A DNA stretch of 64,000 bases from Hyaloscypha bicolor E (GCF_002865645.1 NW_020194620.1:565353-629352); one strand, 5' to 3'; shown: positions 38,560-48,878, counted from the first letter of the stretch. Notes: generated by a model not told the origin, from the sequence alone. Numbers and translations are program-made.

Positions 38560-39234
38560 CTATACAATCTTAATAGTGTACAAAGTTTGTATCCCACCGG
38601 CTTCGGCATAATACTGTGACCTTTTCGGTTCGTAGCAGCGGAACTCGGTGGCTAAGTCTTCGTCTCCAAGCGTCATGTCTTTCCATTCCTGGTCCATGAT
38701 TTGTCGGATCTGCTTTACGCGTACTAGGGTTATAGGGTCTGCGTCAAACCTCACGAGACCAATACGGTGAAATTCTTGCCTCGAAGATCCAGCTGGCTTG
38801 AGGACAAGCCTTAGGCGTCCAGCCTCTGTTTGGAAGGGAACCATGGCGAAATATGTTCCATTCTCTTCATCATGACCAAAGCGCCATTCCCCGTACACTT
38901 TCGCCGTCATTAGAGAGAGTGGCGTCTCAAGCTTGACGTTTCCGCTGTTGACCTGAAGCATGGTATCCCCGCATTGAGATGTGACCTCGACTCCAAGAAG
39001 ATTCGGGCTGGTTATAAGACTTTGGCCGTTTAAGGCTAATTCGCAGCTAGCACCGGAATTAGATAAAGCCCAGGACCAAGAGTGGACCTCAGATCTTTTA
39101 ATATTTTTGTACATTTCTTGTATTGGGGTCCCAAACATCGCGAACTGCACACCTGGCTTCCCTTTAAAACTTATATCGAACAATATGTAGTCGGTAGGGC
39201 TATACTCCACAAAATTGTAAAAATTTAATTGCAA
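38560..39234 (-). pseudogene. Fragment resembling the C-terminus of a HET-type protein
   Basis: An open frame of 224 codons without a credible ATG at its 5' end (the frame opens with TTG after an AG that could be a splice acceptor at about 39235). The sequence contains the HRIGLVRF block and the terminal TLYTIKIV strand often seen at the end of heterokaryon-incompatibility proteins, and the EWRFG and EAGRLRLVL beta-strand-rich pattern. The HET domain itself is absent. It could be the last exon of a gene whose upstream exons I cannot find, or a remnant. Family assignment is tentative. Confidence 0.35.
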
Positions 39235-39767
39235 CTATTATGGAAGTTATTATAGAAAACCTTGATTTTTGGGCAAGTTTTGTATATATCATGACTTACC
39301 AGAGGCGCATCCTGGATGGGATGACATAGCTAATCGCGGAAGCTATCCCAATTCGGCGCTGATCTTCCCAAAGAAGTAATTAAGGCGAGTTTTTTTGCTC
39401 CAATTAAGGCCGACTTAACTGAGGTATATAATACACTATATTATTCAAGTATAATTCCATTTAAAGACATATCCTTCTCCCCACATCCTCCCCCATGCCC
39501 CGCCCCCCCACCCCTCCCGATTTTATCCTTTCTATTATAAAATACGATATTCTTTTCCAGCTAACCTTTGTCCTTACGGACAGGCATATGAAATCACATC
39601 GTGTACAGGGGTTCTCGGTACAACAATATGGCCAAGACGAGCCACTTCTCACTCAATCTTCGTACAAATATAGCGATGAGTTGTGGGGTTCCTTATTAGG
39701 ATCTTTAAGGTACTGGCAGTTGCCTCCTATGGCTACTTAGCGTTGGATACATGGAAGGCCTCCAGCT
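39235..39767. other. Intergenic, AT-rich
   Basis: Low-complexity AT-rich DNA with two C-rich patches (about 39476-39525). An 81-codon ORF (39495-39740) shows nothing recognisable. Confidence 0.4.
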
Positions 39768-40244
39768 TTATTGACACCGCCGGGCCCATCCACCCTCTAT
39801 AGCCTTAGAATAAAGACAAAAGACCTGGGAGCGACTAATACCAGTCCACTTCTCAATTTTGAAAATTAGGAAGGCAAGCCACTTCGCGGTAATAATTTGA
39901 ACACGGGCTGTAACACAGTGATCCTTAATAACAGGAGGGTGGGTACTTGGAGCGGTTAAAGAAGAAGTAGCAGGAGGAGGAGGAGGAGGAGGAGGAGGGG
40001 GAGGAGGAGGAGGGGGAGGCTCACATTCAAAGTCAGGGCCAAAATCAAAATACTTATTGTCGTACAATAAATAGGCTTCTTTTTCAATGCGGTAATCTGA
40101 TTCAGAATATGACGCAGAGGAGGACGAAGAAGATGAAGAAGCTTCAGTGTCGTCGGACACTGAAGCGTATAGTAAATGTCTTGCGGCTATATAAACTAGA
40201 CAAAAGTGCGCATGATGTACATAAATTATGGTACAAAATCTCAA
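39768..40244 (-). CDS. ORF with Ser-rich, poly-Pro and transposase-like HTH segments
   Basis: 158 codons, from the N-terminus: a hydrophobic start, a serine run, an acidic/aromatic stretch, a run of about 16 prolines encoded by a GGA/GGG repeat on the plus strand (about 39968-40019), then an HTH-like tail. The tail (KIEKWTGISRSQVF-LYSKAIEGGW) resembles the resolvase/Tc1-type helix-turn-helix that precedes DDE transposases in fungi. No DDE domain follows. It is probably a remnant or a domesticated DNA-binding fragment; the poly-Pro run may be a repeat expansion. It abuts the HET-ankyrin gene with a 4-bp overlap. Low confidence as a real gene. Confidence 0.35.
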   Translation of the reverse strand: MRFCTIIYVHHAHFCLVYIAARHLLYASVSDDTEASSSSSSSSASYSESDYRIEKEAYLLYDNKYFDFGPDFECEPPPPPPPPPPPPPPPPATSSLTAPSTHPPVIKDHCVTARVQIITAKWLAFLIFKIEKWTGISRSQVFCLYSKAIEGGWARRCQ

Positions 40245-41986
40245 TCCTGTGTGATCTTCTCTCTGTTAGTACTATTTATTAGCTCTACTACCCCCCAGTC
40301 CTCCCCCATCTCCGCTTTTTGGAGTGCTGTTTGCCCGAGAGTATTCTTTAAGTCCACCTTTATGTCATCATGTGCCAGAACTAGGTTTGCAATCACGGAG
40401 ACACCCATTGCCAGATGGAGTGCCGTATCGCCGCTCTTGTCTTGCAAGTTCACATCAATATTGCTGTGTGAGAGCAGCATCATTACAATCCCTCTCATTC
40501 CGACTTCTGCCATCGCCATGAGCGGGGTTTTTTTCCTCTCCTTATCCTTCAAATACATAGTAATATTGACGTGTGAGATGAACGTGTTTATAATATCATC
40601 GCGCCCGGCTTGTACCGCTACCATAAGCGGTGTTCTCTCGTCCTTATCCTTCAAGTTCACATCAATATTGCGGTGTGAGAGCAACATCTTTATAATTTCT
40701 TTGCGTCCGGTTCGTATCGCTACCATAAGCGGTGTTCTCTTGTCCGTATCCTTCAAATTTACATCGATATCTTCATGCTCAAGTAGGAGCTTTGCTAACC
40801 ATTTGCGATTTGTTTGCACCGCCAATAATAGCGGTGTGGTACCTCCATCATCTTTCAAGTTCACGTCGATATAGTCGTGCGCAAGCGATGCCTTTGCCAG
40901 AGGTTCATTCTCTGCCTTTTGTGCCCAGTTTAAGGCCAAGTTGCTCAAAAAGCCTGCACTTTCAAGAAACTGCGGCATGGTATAGTCGGACAGAAATTTC
41001 GTGTTGTGTAGCTCGGGACAGCGGAGTAGAAATGAAACTACGTCCTTCATAACCTCCTGTTCTGACTTTGAATATTCCGCCCGTAGGATATCGCTATTAC
41101 ACGCATCTGAAGAGATACCAAGTAACGCGTAGATGTTGTCTCGCGGGTCGGATGCAGCGGTTTTGCCGAACTTTAGTAGAAGAGTCCGAAGATCCCGGTT
41201 TTGGCTCCACCAAGACTCCTCCCTTAAAGGTCCTGGCATAATATCCAAGATTGATTGGCAGTGAGGAGGAGGCGTCACTCCTATTAAAGATGGAACAATG
41301 GCGAATGTGCGTGCTGAGACCGACTTAACGCCGCACACAACAACAGCTCTTCGCGCGTTTGCAACTTCTTGCAAAATCCAAACTCTGCTAAACCAGGGCC
41401 ACTCGAAGAGTGACTCTAAGCCGTTGCGCTGTCGGACTTCCACGTTTGAGTGAATGTTCCTCAACTTGGGTTGTACAGTTGACCAAATATCTCGCCAAGC
41501 TTGATCTGAAGATCTCCAATTGTTCCTCGAATAGTCAATGCTCTCTTTCTCGACCTCCTTTATCGAATCCATGAGAACGTTTGTATCGTAAGTGGCGGGA
41601 CCTAACCAGATAACCACACGTTCAGCCCGACGGTAAACGTTGCTCATCTGTTGAACTTGGTGGCCCTTCTCTTCGTGGTTCATTTGATCAATACATAGAC
41701 CGTCAACCCATAAAATCCGATCTTCGTTCTCGAGGCGTAGATACTGTAGCGCCAAATATAGGTTTTGAGTAACATCAAACTCGCAGGCATTGACCTTGAT
41801 CTTGTCTGTCTTTTCCGTACTTCCCCATGTATATGACAAGGCTTCGTATGGCATGATATCCTCGGGTTGATCAAACCATGCTTGGAAGATTTCGCACTGA
41901 ATGTCAGTGCCGCTGCCTGCTAGAAGTCGCGCAAGACGGAATGCAGGTCGTGCGAGATTGATCGAGTCATATTCGAACGTGGCCAT
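40241..41986 (-). CDS. HET-domain protein with ankyrin repeats
   Basis: Single exon, 581 residues, intact. The HET domain occupies about residues 45-215: YEALSYTWG (47-55), LWVDGLCIDQ (92-101), the VYRRAERVVIWLG block and the WFSRVWILQEV motif near residue 200. From about residue 375 to 570 there are at least five ankyrin repeats (TPLLLAVQTNRKWLAKLLL, TPLMVAIRTGRKEIIKMLL and similar) at a 33-35-residue period with a recurring (D/N)IDVNLKD linker. HET proteins trigger cell death after fusion of incompatible hyphae; the ankyrin array is the variable recognition end in this class. High similarity between adjacent repeats suggests recent duplication. Start: first ATG, immediately before the conserved domain. 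Confidence 0.92.
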   Translation of the reverse strand: MATFEYDSINLARPAFRLARLLAGSGTDIQCEIFQAWFDQPEDIMPYEALSYTWGSTEKTDKIKVNACEFDVTQNLYLALQYLRLENEDRILWVDGLCIDQMNHEEKGHQVQQMSNVYRRAERVVIWLGPATYDTNVLMDSIKEVEKESIDYSRNNWRSSDQAWRDIWSTVQPKLRNIHSNVEVRQRNGLESLFEWPWFSRVWILQEVANARRAVVVCGVKSVSARTFAIVPSLIGVTPPPHCQSILDIMPGPLREESWWSQNRDLRTLLLKFGKTAASDPRDNIYALLGISSDACNSDILRAEYSKSEQEVMKDVVSFLLRCPELHNTKFLSDYTMPQFLESAGFLSNLALNWAQKAENEPLAKASLAHDYIDVNLKDDGGTTPLLLAVQTNRKWLAKLLLEHEDIDVNLKDTDKRTPLMVAIRTGRKEIIKMLLSHRNIDVNLKDKDERTPLMVAVQAGRDDIINTFISHVNITMYLKDKERKKTPLMAMAEVGMRGIVMMLLSHSNIDVNLQDKSGDTALHLAMGVSVIANLVLAHDDIKVDLKNTLGQTALQKAEMGEDWGVVELINSTNREKITQD

Positions 41987-42829
41987 TGCGATCTCTGGTA
42001 AGATGTTTGAGATATTTTGTCGTGTACTGAAGCGATTAGGATCAACCTAAGAATTTTGGAAAAGGGACTACAAACCTTTGAGTGGAAACCAAGGAACTTA
42101 AGAAAAGCTTTCACAAGGCTGGTGTAAGACTTTCAAGGAGGCGCAGCTGAGGGAATTATTTTGGCGAACCAATTAATTGATCATCATTAGCTGCGAGGCC
42201 ATCCGAGCGAGACGACCTTCCAGCAGGCTACGTTTCCACTATTGTGACTTGCAGAAAGTCTGAAGCCACATTGCTAGATATGCTTCTAGGACACTACGCC
42301 GACCCTAATTTACACTTAGGTTTAGGGAACAGGAACAGGTATCAGGTTCCCAAGGCTATACCCGTGAATCGGGAAGGGTGTTGAGTTAGTGATAGGGGAT
42401 TGATAAGAAGGGAGCAGGGCTGTGGTACCCCTGCGGAGGCGTTGGGTGTCATATCTCGTTGGGTGTGCTTCGTTTGACACTGCCACGATGTGGCTTGCTG
42501 CGCCCCTGCCATAGAGTACCTCACCGCAGGCTCCTTTCTGGAATGCCTTGTCCGTGACGTAAAGCCTCCAACACCCCTCATCTGGCAGACAACAGATCCA
42601 ATATGCCGGCTTGTAACCTAGCGCTATGCGTTGACTTGCTGTGTGTGAGAGGCCGTGGCGGGCTACTAGACGCTCCTTGCTTTTGGTGAGTTTCTCTCGA
42701 TGAATACAATTCTACTCTATGGTAGTTGATCAAAGAAGAAGTACATCCCAATCGTTTCTTTGGCCTCAAGGGTAGTTTCTCCCAACTCCTTGCGTTTGAT
42801 CCATCGACGACTTCTCTCTGGGCTGCCTT
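41987..42829. other. Intergenic, 0.84 kb
   Basis: Upstream of the HET-ankyrin gene and downstream of the VOC gene. Minus-strand ORFs of 60-80 codons (42342-42581, 42578-42769) have no domain. No repeat identified. Confidence 0.4.
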
Positions 42830-43475
42830 CTAACCTTGGTGGTCGTGAATCACAACCTCGAAGTTAATCCCACAGACGGGATCACGAACAAAAGCGCCGT
42901 AGTAGCCAGGATGGTAATGATTCCTCGGGCCTGGTGCGCCATTATCCGTAGCACCGGCTTTCAACGCCGCTTCGTGGAACTGTTGGACTTGTTCGACCGC
43001 TTTTTTATGCATGTACTCGTCAGCCCTGCATCCCAAAAAAGAATGATCGTAGAAGCAGCAAGAGATCAAGATTGAAACCCACTTTCGGCAGTAAATGCAG
43101 TGTGCTGTCTCTTGGAAATCTCCTTTGCGGTGACATCGTCCATTGCGCAGCCCTGGACCCAGAAATAGGGACCAGTGTCACCCATTCCAACAGCGGTTGG
43201 GATGGGGCGCATTCTAAGAAAAATTTAGATGAGGAGTTTAATACACTTCATTCACGATTGAGATCGACAAAACTTGCATTTGTCTTGTCCGGAGAGTCGA
43301 GTCCGTGAGAAAGGGAGAACCATAGCTTGAGGGTAGAAAATAAGGAACGGAGAACGATGGATTGGGTAGCTTACATCTCTTTGAAGCCCATATGTCCAAG
43401 AGTAGCAATGAGGAAGTTGACTACGCCGTCGAGCTTTTCGGTTGGAACGACGATGCCTCCATGATCGATTTTCAT
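42830..43475 (-). CDS. VOC-superfamily (glyoxalase-like) protein
   Basis: Three exons (43475-43375, 43213-43079, 43025-42830) give 143 residues, typical for a single-domain vicinal-oxygen-chelate protein. The N-terminal KIDHGGIVV strand supplies the first metal-ligand-like His. Middle strands follow (VGMGDTGPYFWVQGC, then HTAF), and the C-terminal block FHEAALKAGATDNGAPGPR-HYHPGYYGAFVRDP-G-NFEVV is the classic glyoxalase/bleomycin-resistance fold signature. Substrate unknown. The second splice is uncertain: the frame needs a GTTTCA donor at 43078, while a better GTGGGT donor two bases earlier breaks the frame unless a different acceptor is used. About ten extra residues (DEYMHKKAVE) before the FHEAA helix also suggest that the acceptor may lie further in. 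Confidence 0.75.
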
Positions 43476-43879
43476 GGCTGGTAGTGTCTGGGGACGTTGA
43501 TGTTCAGAGATTTAGGGATGGACTTGGATTGGTCTTTGATTGCAAGAAGAGGTGAGAATTTTGTTACCAGAATATGGAGGGGCGGATGGCGGGGTACTTA
43601 AGAGTTACCTTGAAACATGTAGTGGAGTTTGTGATGCTCCGAGAACCGTGGCTATCCCCAGTTAGGATGAAGGATTGAGGAGCCGAGAGAATTTGTCCGA
43701 TGCTGACTCCAGGTGGTACCTGGCACTGGCTGGGCGTACGGGGTGCGTAATCCGATGCGTTGCGGCCAGGTGGGAATTTTCCGGGGCGGATTAATTATTT
43801 ATCCGGAGGAACACCAAATCACGCTCTGCTGTTTACATGTAAATAAACCACTTAATCAATCAATTGCACCACAATCACG
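43476..43879. other. Divergent intergenic region
   Basis: Promoter of the VOC gene (-) and flank of the PiggyBac remnant. Nothing further recognised. Confidence 0.4.
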
Positions 43880-44197
43880 ATGCCAGACGATACTGTGTTC
43901 GATTCTACCGATAAAGGGACCCTTCGGCCTAATGAGGATCCACTGCGCAAGCAGGGGAGTACCTGTAAGCCTATGCAATTGCCCCAATTCGGCTGGGAAA
44001 TCACCTTACCTGAAGACGTCTCTCTTGATGATCCCATTACTTTATTTACTATGTATTATACCCCTGAAATCATTGATTTGATAGTTGAGAAGACAAATAG
44101 CTATCTGCGAGAGCCTCAGGACGATAAGCTTAAGCGAGACCAGGACTCAGGGGGAATGAATAAGCATTCTGCATTGAACGAAGAGGATGCAAATTAA
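43880..44197 (+). pseudogene. PiggyBac transposase N-terminal remnant
   Basis: 105 codons starting at a good-context ATG. Residues 45-75 (DDPITLFTMYYTPEIIDLIVEKTN, seen in parts) match the short segment that begins the DDE_Tnp_1_7 domain of PiggyBac-type transposases. The catalytic DDD domain and cysteine-rich tail are missing, and the frame ends after an acidic/basic low-complexity tail. It is therefore a 5' fragment of an element, or a domesticated piece. No TTAA-flanked terminal repeats were identified by eye. It lies 300 bp upstream of the RHS relic in the same orientation. Confidence 0.5.
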
Positions 44198-44495
44198 CAA
44201 GACCAACTTCTGCTTTTGAATTAATCGTTGTTAGGGATTTAGGAGACAGACTCGCTCTGCCCAGGAGTTATTCACAGCCTCCAGACCAAAACAGCGAAGA
44301 CATTTGTTTCAATATGAGAGATCGGAAGATGTTTCCGCCTAGGGCTGCGATCTACTGTAACTGACAACATCGGGGCCTTGCTACTAAAGTTAATGCTCAC
44401 ATTACTTCGCCCACCCTGCATCATAACCTTATTTCCACCTCCCCTGCAATCCTTGACTTCCCAATGACTCTCAAACAAGAGAACAGTTTTCAAAG
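44198..44495. other. Spacer between PiggyBac remnant and RHS relic
   Basis: About 300 bp, no ORF of note. It presumably contains the 5' breakpoint of the transferred RHS segment. Confidence 0.4.
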
Positions 44496-46376
44496 ATGGC
44501 GTCGATGGTCGATTCGTTCAAGACTGGGAAGGTCTCAAAACCAACCGATCTCACCCGCAAAATCGAAGTGATTGGATATGTTTATGACGCTGGTGGGCAG
44601 GGGTACGGAAGGTCACGGAACGCCAAGCAGGTGCTAGCACGACTCCTACGCGAAAATCCCAAATCGTATATCTCGGTGGGTTTGAGGTCTACACTGAATA
44701 CTCTTCGGATGGAGATACGGTAACCTTGAAACGCGAGCGTCTGTCTGTTTCGGACGGCACATCACGCGTGGCAATCGTCGAAACCCTTACGAGTGGCGCC
44801 GATTCTCCAGAAGCATCTTCCCCCTTGATCCGCTACCAAATATCAAATAGCCTCGGGTCGGTAAGCATTGAATTGGACGAGGTTGGACGTTATCTCGTAC
44901 GAAGAATATACGCCATGGCTCAACCTCATACCAAGCCGTACGGAGCCAGCTGACGCCAGCCAAAAAATATCGTTACACTGGAAAAGACCGCGACAAAGAG
45001 TCTGGTTTCTACTATCACGGAGCTCGTTATTATATGCCCTGGCTTGGGCGATGGGTCAGTGCTGATCCAGCGGGCTTCGTGGGCGGACCTAACTTATTCA
45101 TTTATGCGAACAACAATCCCGTGTGCAGAAATGACCCAGATGGTACGAACGGTAGAGTAACGGTAGGCGTACCAGGCAACCCCCAGACCGAGGAGCAACT
45201 CAAAGAGATAATGGTAAAGAAAGGGGTAACCTGGACGGGGCATGCAAAACAGACTAGGCCAAGTCATTGGGAAGCAATAGGGGGAGTGATCACCGTCAAT
45301 AAGAAACCTGGTCCTTCCGGCAGTGAGACTGGCGGCGCATCCGAGCCTCCTGGAGGCGCTCCTGGAGGGCCGCCGACTGGATCACCTCAAGGAACTCCTG
45401 AGGGTTCTCCCCAAGGATCGCCTGAGGGCTCGCCAGCTGGTAGTGGTACCGGTACTGCAACTGGCGCGCAAGGTGGACAAGTTGGCCCAGGACAAGGTGG
45501 ACAGGGCGGACACGCTGAAGAAGCCGGACCAGGTGGATCAGCTCAGGCGGCGGCGCAGCAGGTCCGGAGGAGCGCAGCTTCTGGTCTCGTGGGGGCTTCA
45601 CACTGGCTGTCGGCGCTCTCACACTTGCGCTTGGCGCGATCATCCTCCTGTCCAACCCGGTTGGCTGGTTCGCGTTGGCTTCTGGTATTCTGTTAGTAGC
45701 AAGCGGCGCCTTTGGGGTTGGTTTCGGGGCCACACACCTGGGACTATCCTATAGTGGGAAAACGACTGCAGAGGAGGACAGACGACTCACCCATATCGCG
45801 TCGACTGTTATGACTTTCACTGGCTCCATCGGCGGTCTGGTTGGAGGCACCGCCGGGTATCTCTGGACAGGTACAATGGAGGACCTCGAGACCGGCGCCT
45901 TCTGGGGCAGCATCGCAGAACGGGTCGGAGTCCTTGCGGAAGGCGCAATCAGCATGGTCCGCATGGAGATCCAATTCGGGCGCGGACCCACCTCCTGGAG
46001 AAGGGCGAGCGACGTCATCAAAGAGCTCCTTGGAGCAGGAAAGGCCAACCCGGCGGCGCGCATGCGCACCAACCCCTTGTTCAAGAAACGGGAGACCCGA
46101 CAGCTCTCGCATGTCATCGCACAGCGCTTTACCAAGGGTTGGGGGTTCTTCAATCGCCCATGGAACACGAAGCCGATGTGGCAGACGGACCACATGCTCA
46201 TTGATGCAAAGGCCTACCAATTCGGGACCACGGCATTCAAGGCAGCATATGGTGCACTGCGGTACCGTGGGCTTGAGCGACTCTATCGTATCGCTCCGGA
46301 GTGGATGCGCGAGGCCTTCTTTGGTGCGAGCGAGGTAGGTAGAGGTTATGTGACTGATAAGGGAGCGAGCAAGTGA
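44496..46376 (+). pseudogene. Frameshifted RHS / Tc-toxin C-like gene, bacterial type
   Basis: Related to bacterial Rhs and toxin-complex C proteins, whose beta-shell cocoon encloses a C-terminal effector. Successive frames read family blocks: YVYDAGGQ (near 44580), the YLGGFEVY region (near 44680), IRYQISNSLGS (near 44840), and the RHS core around GARYYMPWLGRW (near 45020-45055) ending in NNPV-NDPDGT, after which the core domain normally releases the effector. A Gly/Pro/Ser-rich linker follows (about 45300-45560), then a hydrophobic glycine-zipper-like stretch and a basic C-terminal region ending at 46376. The frame changes at least four times, near 44600, 44887, 44918 and 45585. These are small indels, not introns that I can place, so the gene is broken. 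Only the last ~30 residues before the YVYDAGGQ block remain upstream; the large N-terminal shell is missing. The C-terminal region is unrecognised. Bacteria-to-fungus transfer is inferred. Confidence 0.75.
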
Positions 46377-47459
46377 ATGACCATTCGTTGTTTCTGAATA
46401 TTAAACTCTTAGGTTCTTGTAAACTAGTTTAGCAACTATTTCTGACAAAACGACAAAAGAGTGCCGAGGAAATTGTAGACTAATTTTGATGGAAATGCCT
46501 GTGATGGATATATTTTTGGTTTTGATCAAGAAGCTGACATCCTCAATTTTCGACCGGCAATCCTTGATTCAAACCTTGACCTTCGTCCTCGAGATTTCAC
46601 CATGATTTCCGTCTAATAAACCTCTTGTCGATTTTTCTTATTTAAATTTCCGAACGCGGGGGACAGTCCCGTTACACCATGGACCGTTCGGGGAATGTGC
46701 TGGGACGGAACCGGTAATTACCTAGCTTCTACTTTATTCCCTGAACATTCTTTGGAGAAATCCCATTGGACGTTGAGTGATCGGCGTGAAAGAGAAAAAA
46801 GAGCTTAAAAGTCAAGCTCGCTTAAAGAAGCCTGTAAATTATATGCTAGCGCTCTTAAGGTTACTTAACCTCGTTAATAGAATTAACTAAAAGAGGCCCG
46901 ATAATAGGCCTTTATCCCCTATAATTACAGGCGTGGTAGCGCTGTGGAGTCGTGCGAATTATCCTATGTCGCTCTTTTCGGCATTTTGACCCTTTACCCC
47001 CAAAATCATGCCCTACCCTACCCCTTAGAAAACAGAGTTCAAAGCCTCAAGTTTCCGCGGTATCTCGTTCGGTGTCGATCAAGATATATTTATATCCTAC
47101 AGCCTAGATTTTCATCGTGCGGCTTCCACCACAAAGGTGGCGAAGTCCCAAACTCGAGAATACCCGTAATAGTGAACTGTTTGCCAGACACGCAGATCCG
47201 CCGCCCACTACAACTACAGGAAGTCATCACTTGAAGCCGCCTCCGCTGACACCAGTACTACCCGGGGCCAGGAATCGCGCGCTTCAGGCCAATGCTTGCA
47301 GTCCAAGCCGGCATCGATACAACGGGTAATGTGACGGCGGGATCGAGGCAATAGCCAAGGCTCAAAGATCCGAGAATCTCATGTATTGAAAATACTAAGC
47401 TAAAGAGAAGAAGGAGAGAAGGAGAGAGGGGAGGGAATAAAAGGAGGGAAATACTAGCT
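46377..47459. other. Transition zone before the AT-rich block
   Basis: Falling GC content, no supported gene; ORF 46944-47234 lacks a domain. A purine-rich GA tract occurs at about 47400-47450, directly before the sharp change to AT-rich sequence. Confidence 0.45.
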
Positions 47460-48569
47460 AAAATTACTGAAATGTTGGCTAGCTAGATAAAACCAGTCAT
47501 ATAATAGCCACTTTTATATAGCCCCTAACTAGTATTATTACAAGTAATTAATTTCCTCTTTAGCTTAATATATAAGGCTACTATAATTATTACCCTCAAT
47601 TTAGCTAGTATAGCTAGTATTATAAAGACTAAGCTCTTTTCTTTACTAATTAATAATATAATAATTAGTAATAGCTAGCTATATAGCTTCTTCTTATTAT
47701 AATATTCGGAACTAACTATAGTTATTCTATAAAACTAGCCGGAAAGCTTTTAGAATTAGCTAATTCTTTTCTATTCCTGAATCTGGCTTCTTAAAATATA
47801 AAACCTTAGACTATTTTAAAAATATTAGCTTTTTTATATTTATTATATTTTTTTTTCTTTAGAGCTAGCTATAATAGTAGCTATTTAATAAGCTTAAGAA
47901 ACTTATATTACTAGTAATTAATTTATATAAAGATCTTAAAGAAATTAGTTATTAGATACTTAATTATATTAAAATTAATAATTATTTAGCTACTTTATTT
48001 TTACTTTTATATAAAAGAGAAAATTAAAATAGCTTTTATTAATTCGAGTTAATAAAATTAAGGAAATATATAGGAAAAATAGTTATTAAATAAAATAAAA
48101 GAAACTAATAAAAAACTATTTTAAATTATTTATTAAACTCTTAAAATATTTAGTTATAATCTCAAGTATTACTCGAACTTCTAATAATTTTTTAATTTTT
48201 TATTATATTATATATATTTTATTTTTTACTACTTTAACTTTATTATTATTACTTAATTTCTGCTTTTATATAAATATCTTTTTTTTCTTTATAATTAGAT
48301 ATTTCTTTTACTTTTATATTTCTTATTATAATTTATTAATTTATAATTATTTATATTAATAAACTAATATCTTTTTATATTAATATAAGAGTTTTAATTA
48401 AAGCTATATTAAATAAATCTAATTAATAATATATTCTATTATTAAAACCTTTAAATAATACTTAGTTTATTATATAAAGCTAAATCGAGAATTATTATTA
48501 TTATTAAAATAATTCAAATTAAATAGTTTTATAATTAATATAATATATTATTTTATAATAATAAGAATA
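47460..48569. repeat. RIP-type AT-rich DNA flanking the copia element
   Basis: Extremely AT-rich sequence with TpA in great excess and no open frames, continuing on the far side of the copia insertion (54890 onward). By eye it is older mutated repeat DNA into which the copia element inserted. No identity recoverable. Confidence 0.6.
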
Positions 48570-48574
48570 GCTTA

Positions 48575-48878
48575 TATTAGTATAGCTATTTCTCTGGGAG
48601 TTACGTATATAGTTACGGGATACGGGATACGGGATATAAATAATAAATAATGAAATATAGGTAATAGAATATGAGATACGGGATATAGTTATATAACCTT
48701 GTATCCTATTAGTAACTTGACTAGTAGACTAGACTCCTTTAGGCTTAGCAGATTTAGGGATTATATATTAATACTATAATACTATAATTCTTACTTCTAA
48801 ATAATAACTTTACTAATTATATATAAATAGTACTTTTATACCTATATAATAGTACTATATATTACTAGTAAACCGATA
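48575..48878 (+). repeat. 5' LTR of the copia element
   Basis: 304 bp, starting TATTAGTATAGC and ending CCGATA. Contains a run of near-identical TACGGGA units and the CCTATTAGTAACT block shared with the 3' LTR. Differences from the 3' LTR are mostly C/T and G/A. Confidence 0.9.

Noticed and set aside
45296..45733. ORFs antisense or in other frames within the Gly/Pro-rich linker of the RHS relic
   Set aside because: They are by-products of the repetitive GC-rich linker and have no domain.
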